Shown here in pieces: positions 1 to 6,795 of a stretch of DNA of 21,635 nt. Source of the DNA: an uncultured Opitutales bacterium (GTDB lineage: Bacteria; Verrucomicrobiota; Verrucomicrobiia; Opitutales; Intestinicryptomonadaceae). The notes under the pieces are model-generated. The model did no database searches. It saw nothing but the letters and a program-made list of their open reading frames with translations, and had not been told where the DNA came from. The stretch covers positions 1 through 21,635 of the forward strand of contig URJJ01000038.1 in the NCBI GenBank assembly GCA_900548185.1, given 5' to 3'. The translations under genes were made by a program, and so were the position numbers. Position 1 is the stretch's first letter, and each line of letters starts with the position of its first letter.

Positions 1-1
1 G

Positions 2-35
2 GTCTCGTGGGCTCGGAGATGTGTATAAGAGACAG
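2..35. other. Nextera read-2 sequencing adapter (artefact)
   Basis: Bases 2-35 match the 34-base Illumina Nextera read-2 transposase adapter exactly as I know it. They end in the 19-base Tn5 mosaic end AGATGTGTATAAGAGACAG at 17-35. This is untrimmed library DNA at a contig end, not genomic sequence. Translating through it gives the adapter peptide MYKRQ, which would be a false N-terminus for the first gene. Confidence 0.97.
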
Positions 36-141
36 AGGCATCCCCGCCCCCATTCCGCACCCCGTTTTCTTCCGCGCCTTAAAACGCCGCAACCAATGTG
101 GAAAAACCGCGCGGCGCGCCGCAAAAAATTCCAGATTTTCA

Positions 142-170
142 TTTATTTTCGGCGGTTCCGGGAATATAAA
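142..170 (+). promoter_or_regulatory. Putative promoter of the pab cluster
   Basis: A TATAAA box at 165-170 lies 15 bases before the pabB start. A weak -35-like TTTATT at 142-147 is 17 bases upstream of it. The surrounding bases are A/T-rich, unlike the coding DNA that follows. The predicted transcript start is near 177, giving a very short leader. The -35 match is poor, so this is tentative. Confidence 0.35.
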
Positions 171-185
171 ACCACGATTTTAAAG

Positions 186-1190
186 ATGCCCGCAAAGGAA
201 AACATTTACAAAGGCGCAGACGATACGCGCAAGCTCATAAACGACGCCCACCGCAAGGGGCGCCCGTTTTTCTTCGCGCTGGACTACGAGCTTGAGAGGG
301 GGATATTCCTTGAGGGGGAAGAACTCGAAAGCGGGGGCGTCCTGTTCAAAGTGGGCTCCCGCACAAACGCGCCCGCCGATGCGTGGAAACTCCCGCACGC
401 GGCCTGCGCCGAAATCACCCCGCACCCCGTCCCCTACCGGGCGTACCTCGAAAAGTTTGAAACTGTCATGCGGGCAATCAGGAGGGGCGACTCATTTCTG
501 GCGAACCTCACCATCAGGACGCCCGTCTCCTGCCCGCTTTCGCTCCGGGAGATTTTCGGCGCAAGCGAGTCCCCCTACGCCCTGTGCGTCCCCGGCGACT
601 TCGTGTGCTTTTCGCCCGAGACATTTGTTAAAATCGAAGGCGGCGAAATCCGCTCAAACCCCATGAAGGGCACTGCGGAATGCTCGAGCCCCGGCAGCCT
701 GGCCAGGCTCATGGGGGACGAAAAGGAGCTGCGCGAGCACCGCACGATAGTCGACCTCATACGAAACGACCTCTCCCGCGTCGCCCGCCGCGTGAGGGTG
801 GTGCGCTTCAGATACGCGGAAACAGTCGAACGCGCGGGGAGGCCGCCCATCATACAGACCAGCTCCGAAATATGCGGAACCATGCACCCGGTGCCGCTGG
901 GGGACGCGCTTTTTAAAATGCTCCCCGCAGGCTCGGTGAGCGGGGCGCCAAAGCTCAGAACAGTGACGGCGCTCAGGGAGGCGGAGGGCGGGCCGAGGGG
1001 GTTCTATTCTGGCGTATTCGGTTTTTTCGACGGCGAAAACCTCGACAGCGCGGTCGCCATACGCTTCATTGAAAAAAGCGGCGGCGGGCTGTTTTTCAGA
1101 AGCGGCGGCGGCATTACGGGCCTCAGCTCGCCGGAGGGGGAATACCGGGAGGCCGTAGACAAGATATACCTTAACATTGCAAATCCGTGA
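186..1190 (+). CDS. pabB: Aminodeoxychorismate synthase component I (PabB)
   Basis: PabB aminates chorismate to 4-amino-4-deoxychorismate using ammonia from PabA, the first committed step to p-aminobenzoate and folate; it is cytosolic. The 334-residue protein is the compact chorismate-binding form, with little of the N-terminal domain of longer homologues. Signature motifs are PMKGT at 159-163 (its Lys161 corresponds to the PabB nucleophile in PIKGT of the E. coli enzyme and separates PabB from TrpE), DLIRNDL at 190-196 and SGAPK at 252-256, followed by the GVFGFFDG and AVAIRF core. The frame stays open upstream into the adapter, but ATG 186 is preferred: a TATAAA box sits just before it and the upstream residues look non-coding. 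Its TGA overlaps the GTG of pabC by four bases, and pabA follows, so the complete PABA route is in one operon. Confidence 0.93.
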   Translation: MPAKENIYKGADDTRKLINDAHRKGRPFFFALDYELERGIFLEGEELESGGVLFKVGSRTNAPADAWKLPHAACAEITPHPVPYRAYLEKFETVMRAIRRGDSFLANLTIRTPVSCPLSLREIFGASESPYALCVPGDFVCFSPETFVKIEGGEIRSNPMKGTAECSSPGSLARLMGDEKELREHRTIVDLIRNDLSRVARRVRVVRFRYAETVERAGRPPIIQTSSEICGTMHPVPLGDALFKMLPAGSVSGAPKLRTVTALREAEGGPRGFYSGVFGFFDGENLDSAVAIRFIEKSGGGLFFRSGGGITGLSSPEGEYREAVDKIYLNIANP

Positions 1191-1774
1191 AATTCATAGA
1201 ATCGATTTTGATGAGGGACGGCACTTTCCCCATGCTGCCCCTCCACCGCAGCCGCTTCGAGGCAACGGGGCTAAGGTTTTTCGGGAGGGCGGCCCCGTTT
1301 CCGGACCTTTCCGGCATTGCGCGCGAGAACCCGGGCGGGACCTTCAAGGTGCGCATAGTTTACGGCCGGGACGTGGAGTCGGTGGAGGCGGCGCCGTATG
1401 CGCCGAGGCGCGTGGCGTCCCTGAAAGTGGTGGAGAGCGCGCCGTTTGACTACTCGAGCAAATTTCTGGACCGGGCGCGCCTGGAGGAGCTCTTTGAAAT
1501 GCGCGGGGCGTGCGACGACGTGATAATCTCGGTCGGCGGGAATGTGACGGACACCTCCTTTTCAAACCTCGCCTTCCTAAAGGGCGGCAAGCTCTACACA
1601 CCCGACACCTTCCTGCTGGACGGGGTGCGCCGCCGCGCGATGATGGCATGCGGCTCGCTCCACCCCGCGCGCATCCGCGCCTCGGACATAAAGGATTTCG
1701 AGAGGGTGTTCATAATAAACGCCATGCGCGGCCCCGAAGATTATCCGGGAACGGAAACGGAGCGCGTGGAATGA
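1187..1774 (+). CDS. pabC: 4-amino-4-deoxychorismate lyase-like PLP enzyme (PabC)
   Basis: Fold-type IV PLP enzyme (branched-chain aminotransferase/ADC lyase family). It is expected to split aminodeoxychorismate into p-aminobenzoate and pyruvate. At 195 residues it is a short form; classical PabC is about 270, and the missing part is N-terminal. Visible features are the N-terminal IESIL-MRDG strand, the probable Schiff-base Lys92 in the SSKFLDR segment, and the VTDTSFSNLAF cofactor-phosphate region at about 120-130, followed by LDGVRR. The start is GTG at 1187, inside a GTGA overlap with the pabB stop; the stop overlaps pabA as ATGA. This indicates translational coupling. The assignment as lyase rather than an aminotransferase rests mainly on its place between pabB and pabA. 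Confidence 0.86.
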   Translation: MKFIESILMRDGTFPMLPLHRSRFEATGLRFFGRAAPFPDLSGIARENPGGTFKVRIVYGRDVESVEAAPYAPRRVASLKVVESAPFDYSSKFLDRARLEELFEMRGACDDVIISVGGNVTDTSFSNLAFLKGGKLYTPDTFLLDGVRRRAMMACGSLHPARIRASDIKDFERVFIINAMRGPEDYPGTETERVE

Positions 1775-2418
1775 ACATCCCCCCCGTGCTTCTGGCAGAC
1801 AGCTACGACTCCTTCTCATACAACATCGCCCAGATTCTGGACGAGCTGGGCGCGCCCTTTGAAATTGTAAAAAACGACGCGATAGATTTCGCCTCGCTCG
1901 GCCGCTTTTCCGGCGCCATAATATCGCCCGGCCCGGGGCTTCCGGGAGAGTCCGGGCGGATAACAGACCTCGTGGGCGAGGCCGAAAGGGGCTTTCCGGT
2001 GCTGGGCATATGCCTCGGCCACCAGGCCGTATGCGAGCACTTCGGCGCGAGGCTCAAGAATATAGAGCCCGCCCACGGAAAGGTTTCGCGCCTCCGGATT
2101 CTCGGGGATTTCGACGGGCTTTTCAGGGGATTTCCCAGGGAGGGCGCCGAAGTCGGCAGATACCACTCGTGGTCGGTCGCCCCCTCCAGCCTCCCGGATT
2201 GCCTGGAGGCGACGGCCGTGTCGGAAGACGGCGAAATAATGGCGGTGCGCCACAGGGTTTTTAACGCGCGCGGGGTCCAGTTCCACCCGGAGTCGGCCAT
2301 GACGCCGCTGGGGGCCGCGCTCATAGCGAACTGGATAGGCCTGCTGGGCCGCGCGGCGCATGTTTCTTCTTGCAAAGCCGCCGCGCCCGGGCGATGGTTT
2401 CCACCATGCAAAAGCTGA
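1771..2418 (+). CDS. pabA: Aminodeoxychorismate synthase glutaminase (PabA/TrpG type)
   Basis: Class I glutamine amidotransferase of 215 residues that releases ammonia from glutamine for PabB. The nucleophile is Cys81 in GICLGHQA; the other triad members are His172 and Glu174 in the FHPES motif. The oxyanion-strand PGPG lies at 53-56 and the HSW/S segment near 132. The start ATG 1771 overlaps the pabC stop (ATGA). PabA and TrpG cannot be told apart by motifs alone, and some bacteria share one amidotransferase between both pathways; linkage to pabB and pabC favours PabA, and no trpE is nearby. The last 20 or so residues (rich in Ala, Arg, Pro and Cys) extend past the domain and overlap the start of the LUD gene. 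Confidence 0.9.
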   Translation: MNIPPVLLADSYDSFSYNIAQILDELGAPFEIVKNDAIDFASLGRFSGAIISPGPGLPGESGRITDLVGEAERGFPVLGICLGHQAVCEHFGARLKNIEPAHGKVSRLRILGDFDGLFRGFPREGAEVGRYHSWSVAPSSLPDCLEATAVSEDGEIMAVRHRVFNARGVQFHPESAMTPLGAALIANWIGLLGRAAHVSSCKAAAPGRWFPPCKS

Positions 2419-3008
2419 CTGAAACCGCCATCAAAAACCTCGTGAGAAGGGGCTTCGACGCCCGGTTTTTCAAAACCCCGCAGGAGGCCCTCGACTTTCT
2501 CCTCGGGAGCGTCGGAAGCTGCGCGGTCGGAATCGGGGGCTCCATGACGGTCAGGGAGCTTGGCTGGTTCGCCCCGCTCAGCGCGCGCGGCGAAACCATA
2601 TGGCACTGGGAGGACGCCTCCGCAGACGCGCTCGAAAGGGAAAACGCCGCCCCGTGCTACCTGACAAGCGCAAACGCGGTCTCTGCGGAAGGCGCCATAA
2701 TAAACATAGACGGGAACGGCAACAGGGTGTGCGCAACCTCCTTCGGCCGCGGCAAAAAGGTGTTCTTTGTATGCGGGGAAAATAAGGTTGAAAGGGACAT
2801 CGCCTCCGCAGTCGCCCGCGCGAGGAACGTCGCCGCCCCGAAAAACGCGAGCCGCCTCGCGCGCAAGACGCCGTGCGCCGCAAAGGCGGACGCCTGCCGG
2901 GACTGCCTTTCTCCGGAACGGATATGCCGCGTGATGTCGGTGACCGAATACCCAATACCCGGCATGGAGTTCCACATACTTTTCATAGCCGGGTCCTGGG
3001 GCTACTGA
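2406..3008 (+). CDS. Single-domain LUD (DUF162) protein with a four-cysteine motif
   Basis: Member of the LUD family, related to LutC/YkgG lactate-utilisation proteins, of about 200 residues and cytosolic. The family-defining turn GIGGSMT is at 42-48, followed by the RELG helix; INIDGNGNRV and a KVFFVCGENK strand-loop follow. Near the C-terminus there is Cys157-X6-Cys164-X2-Cys167-X6-Cys174, which could bind an Fe-S cluster or zinc. I know LUD homologues in anaerobes with a similar cysteine block, but not an established reaction. The start is ATG 2406; ATG 2394 is possible, and neither has a clear ribosome site. The gene overlaps the pabA end by 13 bases, so it is probably translated from the pab transcript. 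No lutA or lutB is present, so lactate oxidation should not be assumed. Confidence 0.8.
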   Translation: MQKLTETAIKNLVRRGFDARFFKTPQEALDFLLGSVGSCAVGIGGSMTVRELGWFAPLSARGETIWHWEDASADALERENAAPCYLTSANAVSAEGAIINIDGNGNRVCATSFGRGKKVFFVCGENKVERDIASAVARARNVAAPKNASRLARKTPCAAKADACRDCLSPERICRVMSVTEYPIPGMEFHILFIAGSWGY

Positions 3009-3059
3009 CGGGCGCCGAATCTGCTTGAAGGCGGCCCCCGGATGTGAAAGGATTCCGCC

Positions 3060-4118
3060 ATGGCTAAAGAGACCGCTCTTGCGGATTTTCACAGGGCGCG
3101 CGGGGCCCGAATGGTCGACTTCGCGGGATGGTCGCTTCCGGTGCAGTACCCCGGCGGAACGATTGCGGAGCATAACGCCGTGCGCGGCTCGGCGGGGCTT
3201 TTCGACGTCTCCCACATGGGGGAGTGCGAAGTCTCGGGCCCGGACGCGGCCGCACTGCTGGACCTCGCGCTCACAAACGAATTTTCGAGCCTCGAAACGG
3301 GGCGGGCCAGGTATTCGCCCATGTGCGGCGAAGACGGCGGGTGCCTGGACGACCTCATCGCATACAGGACGGGCGAAGCGTCGTTTCTCCTTGTGCTGAA
3401 CGCCTCGAACGCCGAAGCAGACGAAGCCAATCTCCGCAGGCTGGCGGCGGCAGAGGGGCTAGACTGCGGCATACGCGACCGCTCGGGGGAGCTTTCGATG
3501 ATAGCCCTCCAGGGGCCCGACTCGCCGCGCGTGCTGGAGGCCGCGCTCGGCGCCGGCATGTCGGCCCTGGAGAAATTCTCCTTCAGGGAGGCGGGCGGGC
3601 TTTTCATATCGCGCACTGGCTATACAGGAAGCGACGGCTTTGAAATCGCCATGCCAAACGCCCTCGCGGAAGGCGTCGCCGAATCGCTCGCTGCGGCGGG
3701 AGCCGTCCCGTGCGGGCTCGGGGCGCGCGACTCGCTGAGGCTGGAGGCGCGCTACCCCCTCCACGGCCATGAGATAGGCCCCGGCATAACCCCGCTTCAG
3801 GCGGGTCTGGGATGGGCCGTAAAATTTTCAAAACAGCGATTTTCGGGCAGGGAGGCCCTGCTGCGCCAGCGGGAAGCCGGATGCGCAAGCTGCGTGGCCT
3901 TCTTCGCGGCGGAGGGCAGGCGCATGCCGCGCGAAGGCTCCGCACTCGCGGACGCCTCGGGGGGGGAGGCCGGGCGCGTGCTTTCCGGCGCGTGGAGCCC
4001 CGCGCTTGACGCCCCGATAGGCTCGTGCCTCGTAAAAACTGAATTTTTGCAAAAAGAATTGTTTGCCAAAGTCAGAGATTCCCTTATCAAAGTTGAGTTT
4101 AAAAAAAATTTCATATGA
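3060..4118 (+). CDS. gcvT: Glycine cleavage system T protein (aminomethyltransferase)
   Basis: GcvT moves the methylene group from aminomethyl-lipoyl GcvH to tetrahydrofolate, releasing ammonia. The 352-residue length is normal. Visible motifs are GLFDVSHMGE near 46-55, CLDDLIA with Asp97/Asp98 (the folate-site aspartate region), GYTGSDGFE, and GLGARDSLRLEA followed by LHGHE in the second half. AAAGGA just upstream is a good ribosome site for ATG 3060. The gene lies 51 bases after the LUD gene and overlaps gcvH by four bases (ATGA). The last 80 or so bases fall to roughly a quarter GC, in sharp contrast to the rest, while still encoding a plausible GcvT C-terminus. The gcvP genes are not in this window. 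Confidence 0.95.
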   Translation: MAKETALADFHRARGARMVDFAGWSLPVQYPGGTIAEHNAVRGSAGLFDVSHMGECEVSGPDAAALLDLALTNEFSSLETGRARYSPMCGEDGGCLDDLIAYRTGEASFLLVLNASNAEADEANLRRLAAAEGLDCGIRDRSGELSMIALQGPDSPRVLEAALGAGMSALEKFSFREAGGLFISRTGYTGSDGFEIAMPNALAEGVAESLAAAGAVPCGLGARDSLRLEARYPLHGHEIGPGITPLQAGLGWAVKFSKQRFSGREALLRQREAGCASCVAFFAAEGRRMPREGSALADASGGEAGRVLSGAWSPALDAPIGSCLVKTEFLQKELFAKVRDSLIKVEFKKNFI

Positions 4119-4477
4119 CCAGATTCACCAAAGATCACGAATGGATCGACGTGGACTCCGAGGGCATAGGCTCCGTCGGAATCAGCGACCACGCCCAGGA
4201 GACGCTGGGCGACATAACCTTTGTGGAAGTCCCCGAAGTAGGAGCGACGTTCGCGAGGGGCGATGCGTTCGGGGTGGTGGAGTCGGTCAAGGCCGCAAGC
4301 GACGTTTATATGCCCGCCAGCGGGAAGGTCGTCGCGGTCAACGAGCAGCTTGAGGCGTTCCCGCAGCTTCTCAACAGCGACCCCGAGGGGCTCGGCTGGA
4401 TAGTGAAAATCAGGCTGACGGACCCGGCGGAGCTCGACGAGCTGATGGACCGCGACGAATATATAAAATCAATCTGA
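4115..4477 (+). CDS. gcvH: Glycine cleavage system H protein (lipoyl carrier)
   Basis: Lipoylated shuttle protein that carries the aminomethyl group from GcvP to GcvT. Length is 120 residues, as usual. It starts with the conserved KDHEW segment, carries GISDHAQETLGDI at about 22-34, and has the lipoylation site Lys59 in VVESVKAASD. The C-terminal DEYIKSI ending also fits. The start ATG overlaps the gcvT stop, and the bases before it are A/T-rich with no real Shine-Dalgarno sequence, so translation is probably coupled to gcvT. Some organisms also use H-like proteins in lipoate transfer; the pairing with gcvT supports the standard role. Confidence 0.96.
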   Translation: MTRFTKDHEWIDVDSEGIGSVGISDHAQETLGDITFVEVPEVGATFARGDAFGVVESVKAASDVYMPASGKVVAVNEQLEAFPQLLNSDPEGLGWIVKIRLTDPAELDELMDRDEYIKSI

Positions 4478-4487
4478 AGGGGAGAGA

Positions 4488-4838
4488 ATGACAAGAATTT
4501 CACAGGCGGCGCTGCTTGCGGCGGCATTCGCTTTGGCGGGGTGCGAAACTTCCGGCACCCGCATGATAAGGATAACGAGCGAACCCGAAGGCGCGCCCAT
4601 AATAGTGGACACCCTCCCGCTCTCAAAGACGCCTATATCGCTCGAGGTGGAATCCACCGAAGACGGGTGCTTCACGAGGGCCGTCTCCATAACCGCCCTC
4701 CCCCAGAGCCCGGAGCTGCACACGCAGGTCGTCTCCTACCCCGCCTATTCACCATCCAACCCGGAGCCGAGCAGGATTCCGGAGGAAATCCATTTCAACA
4801 TGCGCGTATCCCCCGCGGCTGAAGCGGCGAAAAAGTAA
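4488..4838 (+). CDS. Small PEGA-like lipoprotein, function unknown
   Basis: A 116-residue lipoprotein. The N-terminus has a charged start, an Ala/Leu-rich stretch and the lipobox LAGC, with Cys19 as the probable lipidated residue. The mature part begins with ITSEPEGAPIIVD, which resembles PEGA-type surface-binding repeats, followed by a beta-rich region with KTPISLEVE. A strong ribosome site GGGGAGAG precedes ATG 4488. It sits 10 bases after gcvH and 7 bases before trpB2, so it is transcribed with metabolic genes although it should be in the cell envelope. I do not recognise a specific family. A role in anchoring to cell wall or outer membrane is only inferred from the PEGA resemblance. Confidence 0.75.
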   Translation: MTRISQAALLAAAFALAGCETSGTRMIRITSEPEGAPIIVDTLPLSKTPISLEVESTEDGCFTRAVSITALPQSPELHTQVVSYPAYSPSNPEPSRIPEEIHFNMRVSPAAEAAKK

Positions 4839-4845
4839 TCCGACA

Positions 4846-6207
4846 ATGTCAGACACCGTAAAATACATTTTGGGCGAAGACAAGATGCCCAAGCACTGGT
4901 ACAATATCGAGGCGGACTTCCCCGAAAAGACCCCGGCCTCCATAAACCCGGCCACCGGCGAGCCCGTGAAGCCCGAGGAGCTGGAAACGATATTTGCAAA
5001 GACGCTCGTCGAGCAGGAGCTCTCCACGGAGCGCTACATAGAAATCCCCGAACCCGTGCGCGAAATACTGCGCCAGTGGAGGCCCTCCCCGCTCATGAGG
5101 GCGCGCCGCCTGGAAAAGGCCCTTGGCACTCCCGCGAGGATATACTACAAGTACGAGGGCGTCAGCCCGTCGGGGTCGCACAAGTCGAATTCGGCGCTCG
5201 CGCAGGCGTTTGAAAACATGCGCTGCGGCACGAAGAGCGTCACCACCGAAACAGGCGCCGGCCAGTGGGGTTCGGCGCTCTCCCAGGCCTGCAACATTTT
5301 CGGCCTGGAATGCAGGGTTTTCATGGTGAGGTGCTCCTACGACCAAAAGCCGTACCGCAAGGCCCTGATGGAGCTTTACGGCGGCTCCGTCATAGCCTCC
5401 CCCAGCTCCGAAACCGAGGCCGGGCGCGCGGTCCTCAAAAAGGACCCCGACTGCCGGGGCAGCCTCGGCATAGCAATTTCTGAAGCGGTCGAGGAGGCCG
5501 TCACGGGCAAAGACACGAAATACTGCCTTGGCTCCGTGCTCAACCACGTGCTGCTTCACCAGTCAATAATAGGTCAGGAAGCCCTCCTGCAGATGGAGAT
5601 GGCCAACGACTATCCGGACGTAATTATCGGCGCGTGCGGCGGCGGTTCGAACTTCGCGGGAATAGCCTTCCCGTTTTTGGGCGAAAAGCTGCGCGGCGGC
5701 AGGGATGTCGAGATAATCGGCGTGGAGCCTGCCGCCTGCCCCAGCCTCACAAGGGGCAAATACGCGTACGACTTCGGCGACATTGCGGGCACCACTCCCC
5801 TGTTGAAGATGTTTACTCTGGGCAGCCGCTTCATTCCTCCTGCGGTGCACGCAGGCGGGCTTCGCTACCACGGCATGGCCCCCCAGATAAGCAACGCCTA
5901 CAGGCAGGGCTTGATGACGGCCAGGTCGGTCCAGCAGCTCGACGTGTTCCGCGACGCGGTACTGTTCGCCCGGGCTGAAGGGATTGCGCCGGCGCCCGAA
6001 TCCTCCCACGCAATCAGCGCGGCGATGGACGAGGCGCGCAAGTGCAAGGAGACGGGAGAGGACAAGGCGATATTGTTCAACCTGTCGGGACACGGCCACC
6101 TGGACATGGCCGCGTACATAGAGTACTTCGCGGGAAACCTCAAAAACTACGAATATCCCCAGGAGGAGATAGCGATGGCGCTGTCCTGCCTTCCCTCCTG
6201 CAAGTAG
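4846..6207 (+). CDS. Tryptophan synthase beta-like protein (TrpB2 type)
   Basis: PLP-dependent enzyme of the TrpB2 subgroup (453 residues, longer than the roughly 400 of ordinary TrpB), expected to join L-serine and indole to make tryptophan. The PLP lysine is Lys113 in SPSGSHKSNSA; ETGAGQWG follows near 145-152, where classic TrpB has GQHG, and the glycine-rich phosphate loop is GACGGGSN. The N-terminal extension with MPKHWYNI and a second block with PEPVREILRQWRPSPL are TrpB2 hallmarks. No trpA or other trp gene is in the window. It follows the lipoprotein by 7 bases at the end of the pab-gcv run. It could serve indole salvage or another beta-replacement on serine; the substrate is not shown by sequence. 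Confidence 0.9.
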   Translation: MSDTVKYILGEDKMPKHWYNIEADFPEKTPASINPATGEPVKPEELETIFAKTLVEQELSTERYIEIPEPVREILRQWRPSPLMRARRLEKALGTPARIYYKYEGVSPSGSHKSNSALAQAFENMRCGTKSVTTETGAGQWGSALSQACNIFGLECRVFMVRCSYDQKPYRKALMELYGGSVIASPSSETEAGRAVLKKDPDCRGSLGIAISEAVEEAVTGKDTKYCLGSVLNHVLLHQSIIGQEALLQMEMANDYPDVIIGACGGGSNFAGIAFPFLGEKLRGGRDVEIIGVEPAACPSLTRGKYAYDFGDIAGTTPLLKMFTLGSRFIPPAVHAGGLRYHGMAPQISNAYRQGLMTARSVQQLDVFRDAVLFARAEGIAPAPESSHAISAAMDEARKCKETGEDKAILFNLSGHGHLDMAAYIEYFAGNLKNYEYPQEEIAMALSCLPSCK

Positions 6208-6244
6208 CGGAATCCCCGCAAAATACGCAATAAAACAGGCGGAG

Positions 6245-6276
6245 GCCGCGCTTTGGTTCAAAACGCGCGGCATTTT
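6245..6276 (+). terminator. Putative terminator after trpB2
   Basis: GCCGCGC at 6245-6251 pairs with GCGCGGC at 6265-6271 (7 GC-rich pairs, 13-base loop), followed by ATTTTG. The position 38 bases after the trpB2 stop suits the end of the long plus-strand cluster. The T run is short, so efficiency is uncertain. Confidence 0.5.
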
Positions 6277-6307
6277 GCCCAAAAACATCAAAATATTAAA
6301 AAAGTGT

Positions 6308-6335
6308 TTGACGAAAGGATGAAAAGGGGTAATTT
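6308..6335 (+). promoter_or_regulatory. Putative sigma-70 promoter of rplM-rpsI
   Basis: TTGACG at 6308-6313 and TAATTT at 6330-6335 are separated by 16 bases in A/T-rich DNA, right after the trpB2 terminator. The predicted transcript begins near 6342, leaving a leader of about 14 bases before the rplM ATG. That leader is pyrimidine-rich and has no Shine-Dalgarno sequence. Confidence 0.5.
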
Positions 6336-6355
6336 TTCCTGCTTTTCTTTTAACG

Positions 6356-6781
6356 ATGAAAACTACAGTAGCCAAGAATGAAGAACAGAAGCAGTGGTAC
6401 GTCGTCGACGCGAATGATCTCGTGCTCGGACGCCTCGCGGTGAAAATCGCAAACGTGCTGCGCGGACGTTACAAGCCGACTTTTTCGCCGCATGTCGACT
6501 GCGGCGACCACGTTGTTGTTATAAATGCGGAAAAAATCCGCGTGACCGGCAAGAAGGAAACCGACAAGGAATACATGTTCTACACCGGCTATGTCGGCGG
6601 CGAAAAGTATGTAAAGCTCAGCGAATTCCGCAGGCGCAAGCCCGAATTCATCATCGAGAACGCCGTCCGCGGCATGATGCCCGACAACAAGCTCTCCAGC
6701 GCCATGCTCAAGAAGCTCCACGTTTACGCCGGCCCCGAGCATCCGCATTCGGCACAGCAGCCCAAGCCCTTCAACTTCTAA
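6356..6781 (+). CDS. rplM: 50S ribosomal protein uL13
   Basis: Large-subunit ribosomal protein that binds 23S rRNA early in assembly. The 141-residue length is normal. Recognisable blocks are WYVVDANDLVLGRLA at the N-terminus, RGRYKPTFSPHVDCGD, VVVINAEKIRVTG, AVRGMMP and the KLHVYAGPEHPH ending. The short QQPKPF tail resembles Opitutae-type uL13. The start ATG 6356 lacks a Shine-Dalgarno sequence. rpsI follows after 14 bases, the near-universal L13-S9 operon order. This is the most reliable housekeeping marker in the window for phylogenetic placement. Confidence 0.98.
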   Translation: MKTTVAKNEEQKQWYVVDANDLVLGRLAVKIANVLRGRYKPTFSPHVDCGDHVVVINAEKIRVTGKKETDKEYMFYTGYVGGEKYVKLSEFRRRKPEFIIENAVRGMMPDNKLSSAMLKKLHVYAGPEHPHSAQQPKPFNF

Positions 6782-6795
6782 TTTAAGAGACCAAA

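Noticed and set aside
111..122. Perfect palindrome GCGGCGCGCCGC as a terminator
   Set aside because: It has no loop and would need breathing to fold; the nearest T run on the minus strand follows only a few bases away, but no gene end is visible before it.
21..185. N-terminal extension of PabB back to base 21
   Set aside because: It begins inside the Nextera adapter, and its residues are basic and unlike PabB. A TATAAA box and A/T-rich DNA precede ATG 186, which gives a normal protein.
3009..3059. Glycine riboswitch before gcvT
   Set aside because: The gap is only 51 bases and shows none of the tandem aptamer sequence or room for it.
1803..3215. A 470-codon minus-strand open frame opposite pabA and the LUD gene
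   Set aside because: It is antisense to two recognised genes and has no motif of its own. Long antisense frames are expected in GC-rich coding DNA.
4849..5559. A 236-codon minus-strand open frame opposite trpB2
   Set aside because: Mirror of a well-supported TrpB2 gene; low-complexity translation without family features.
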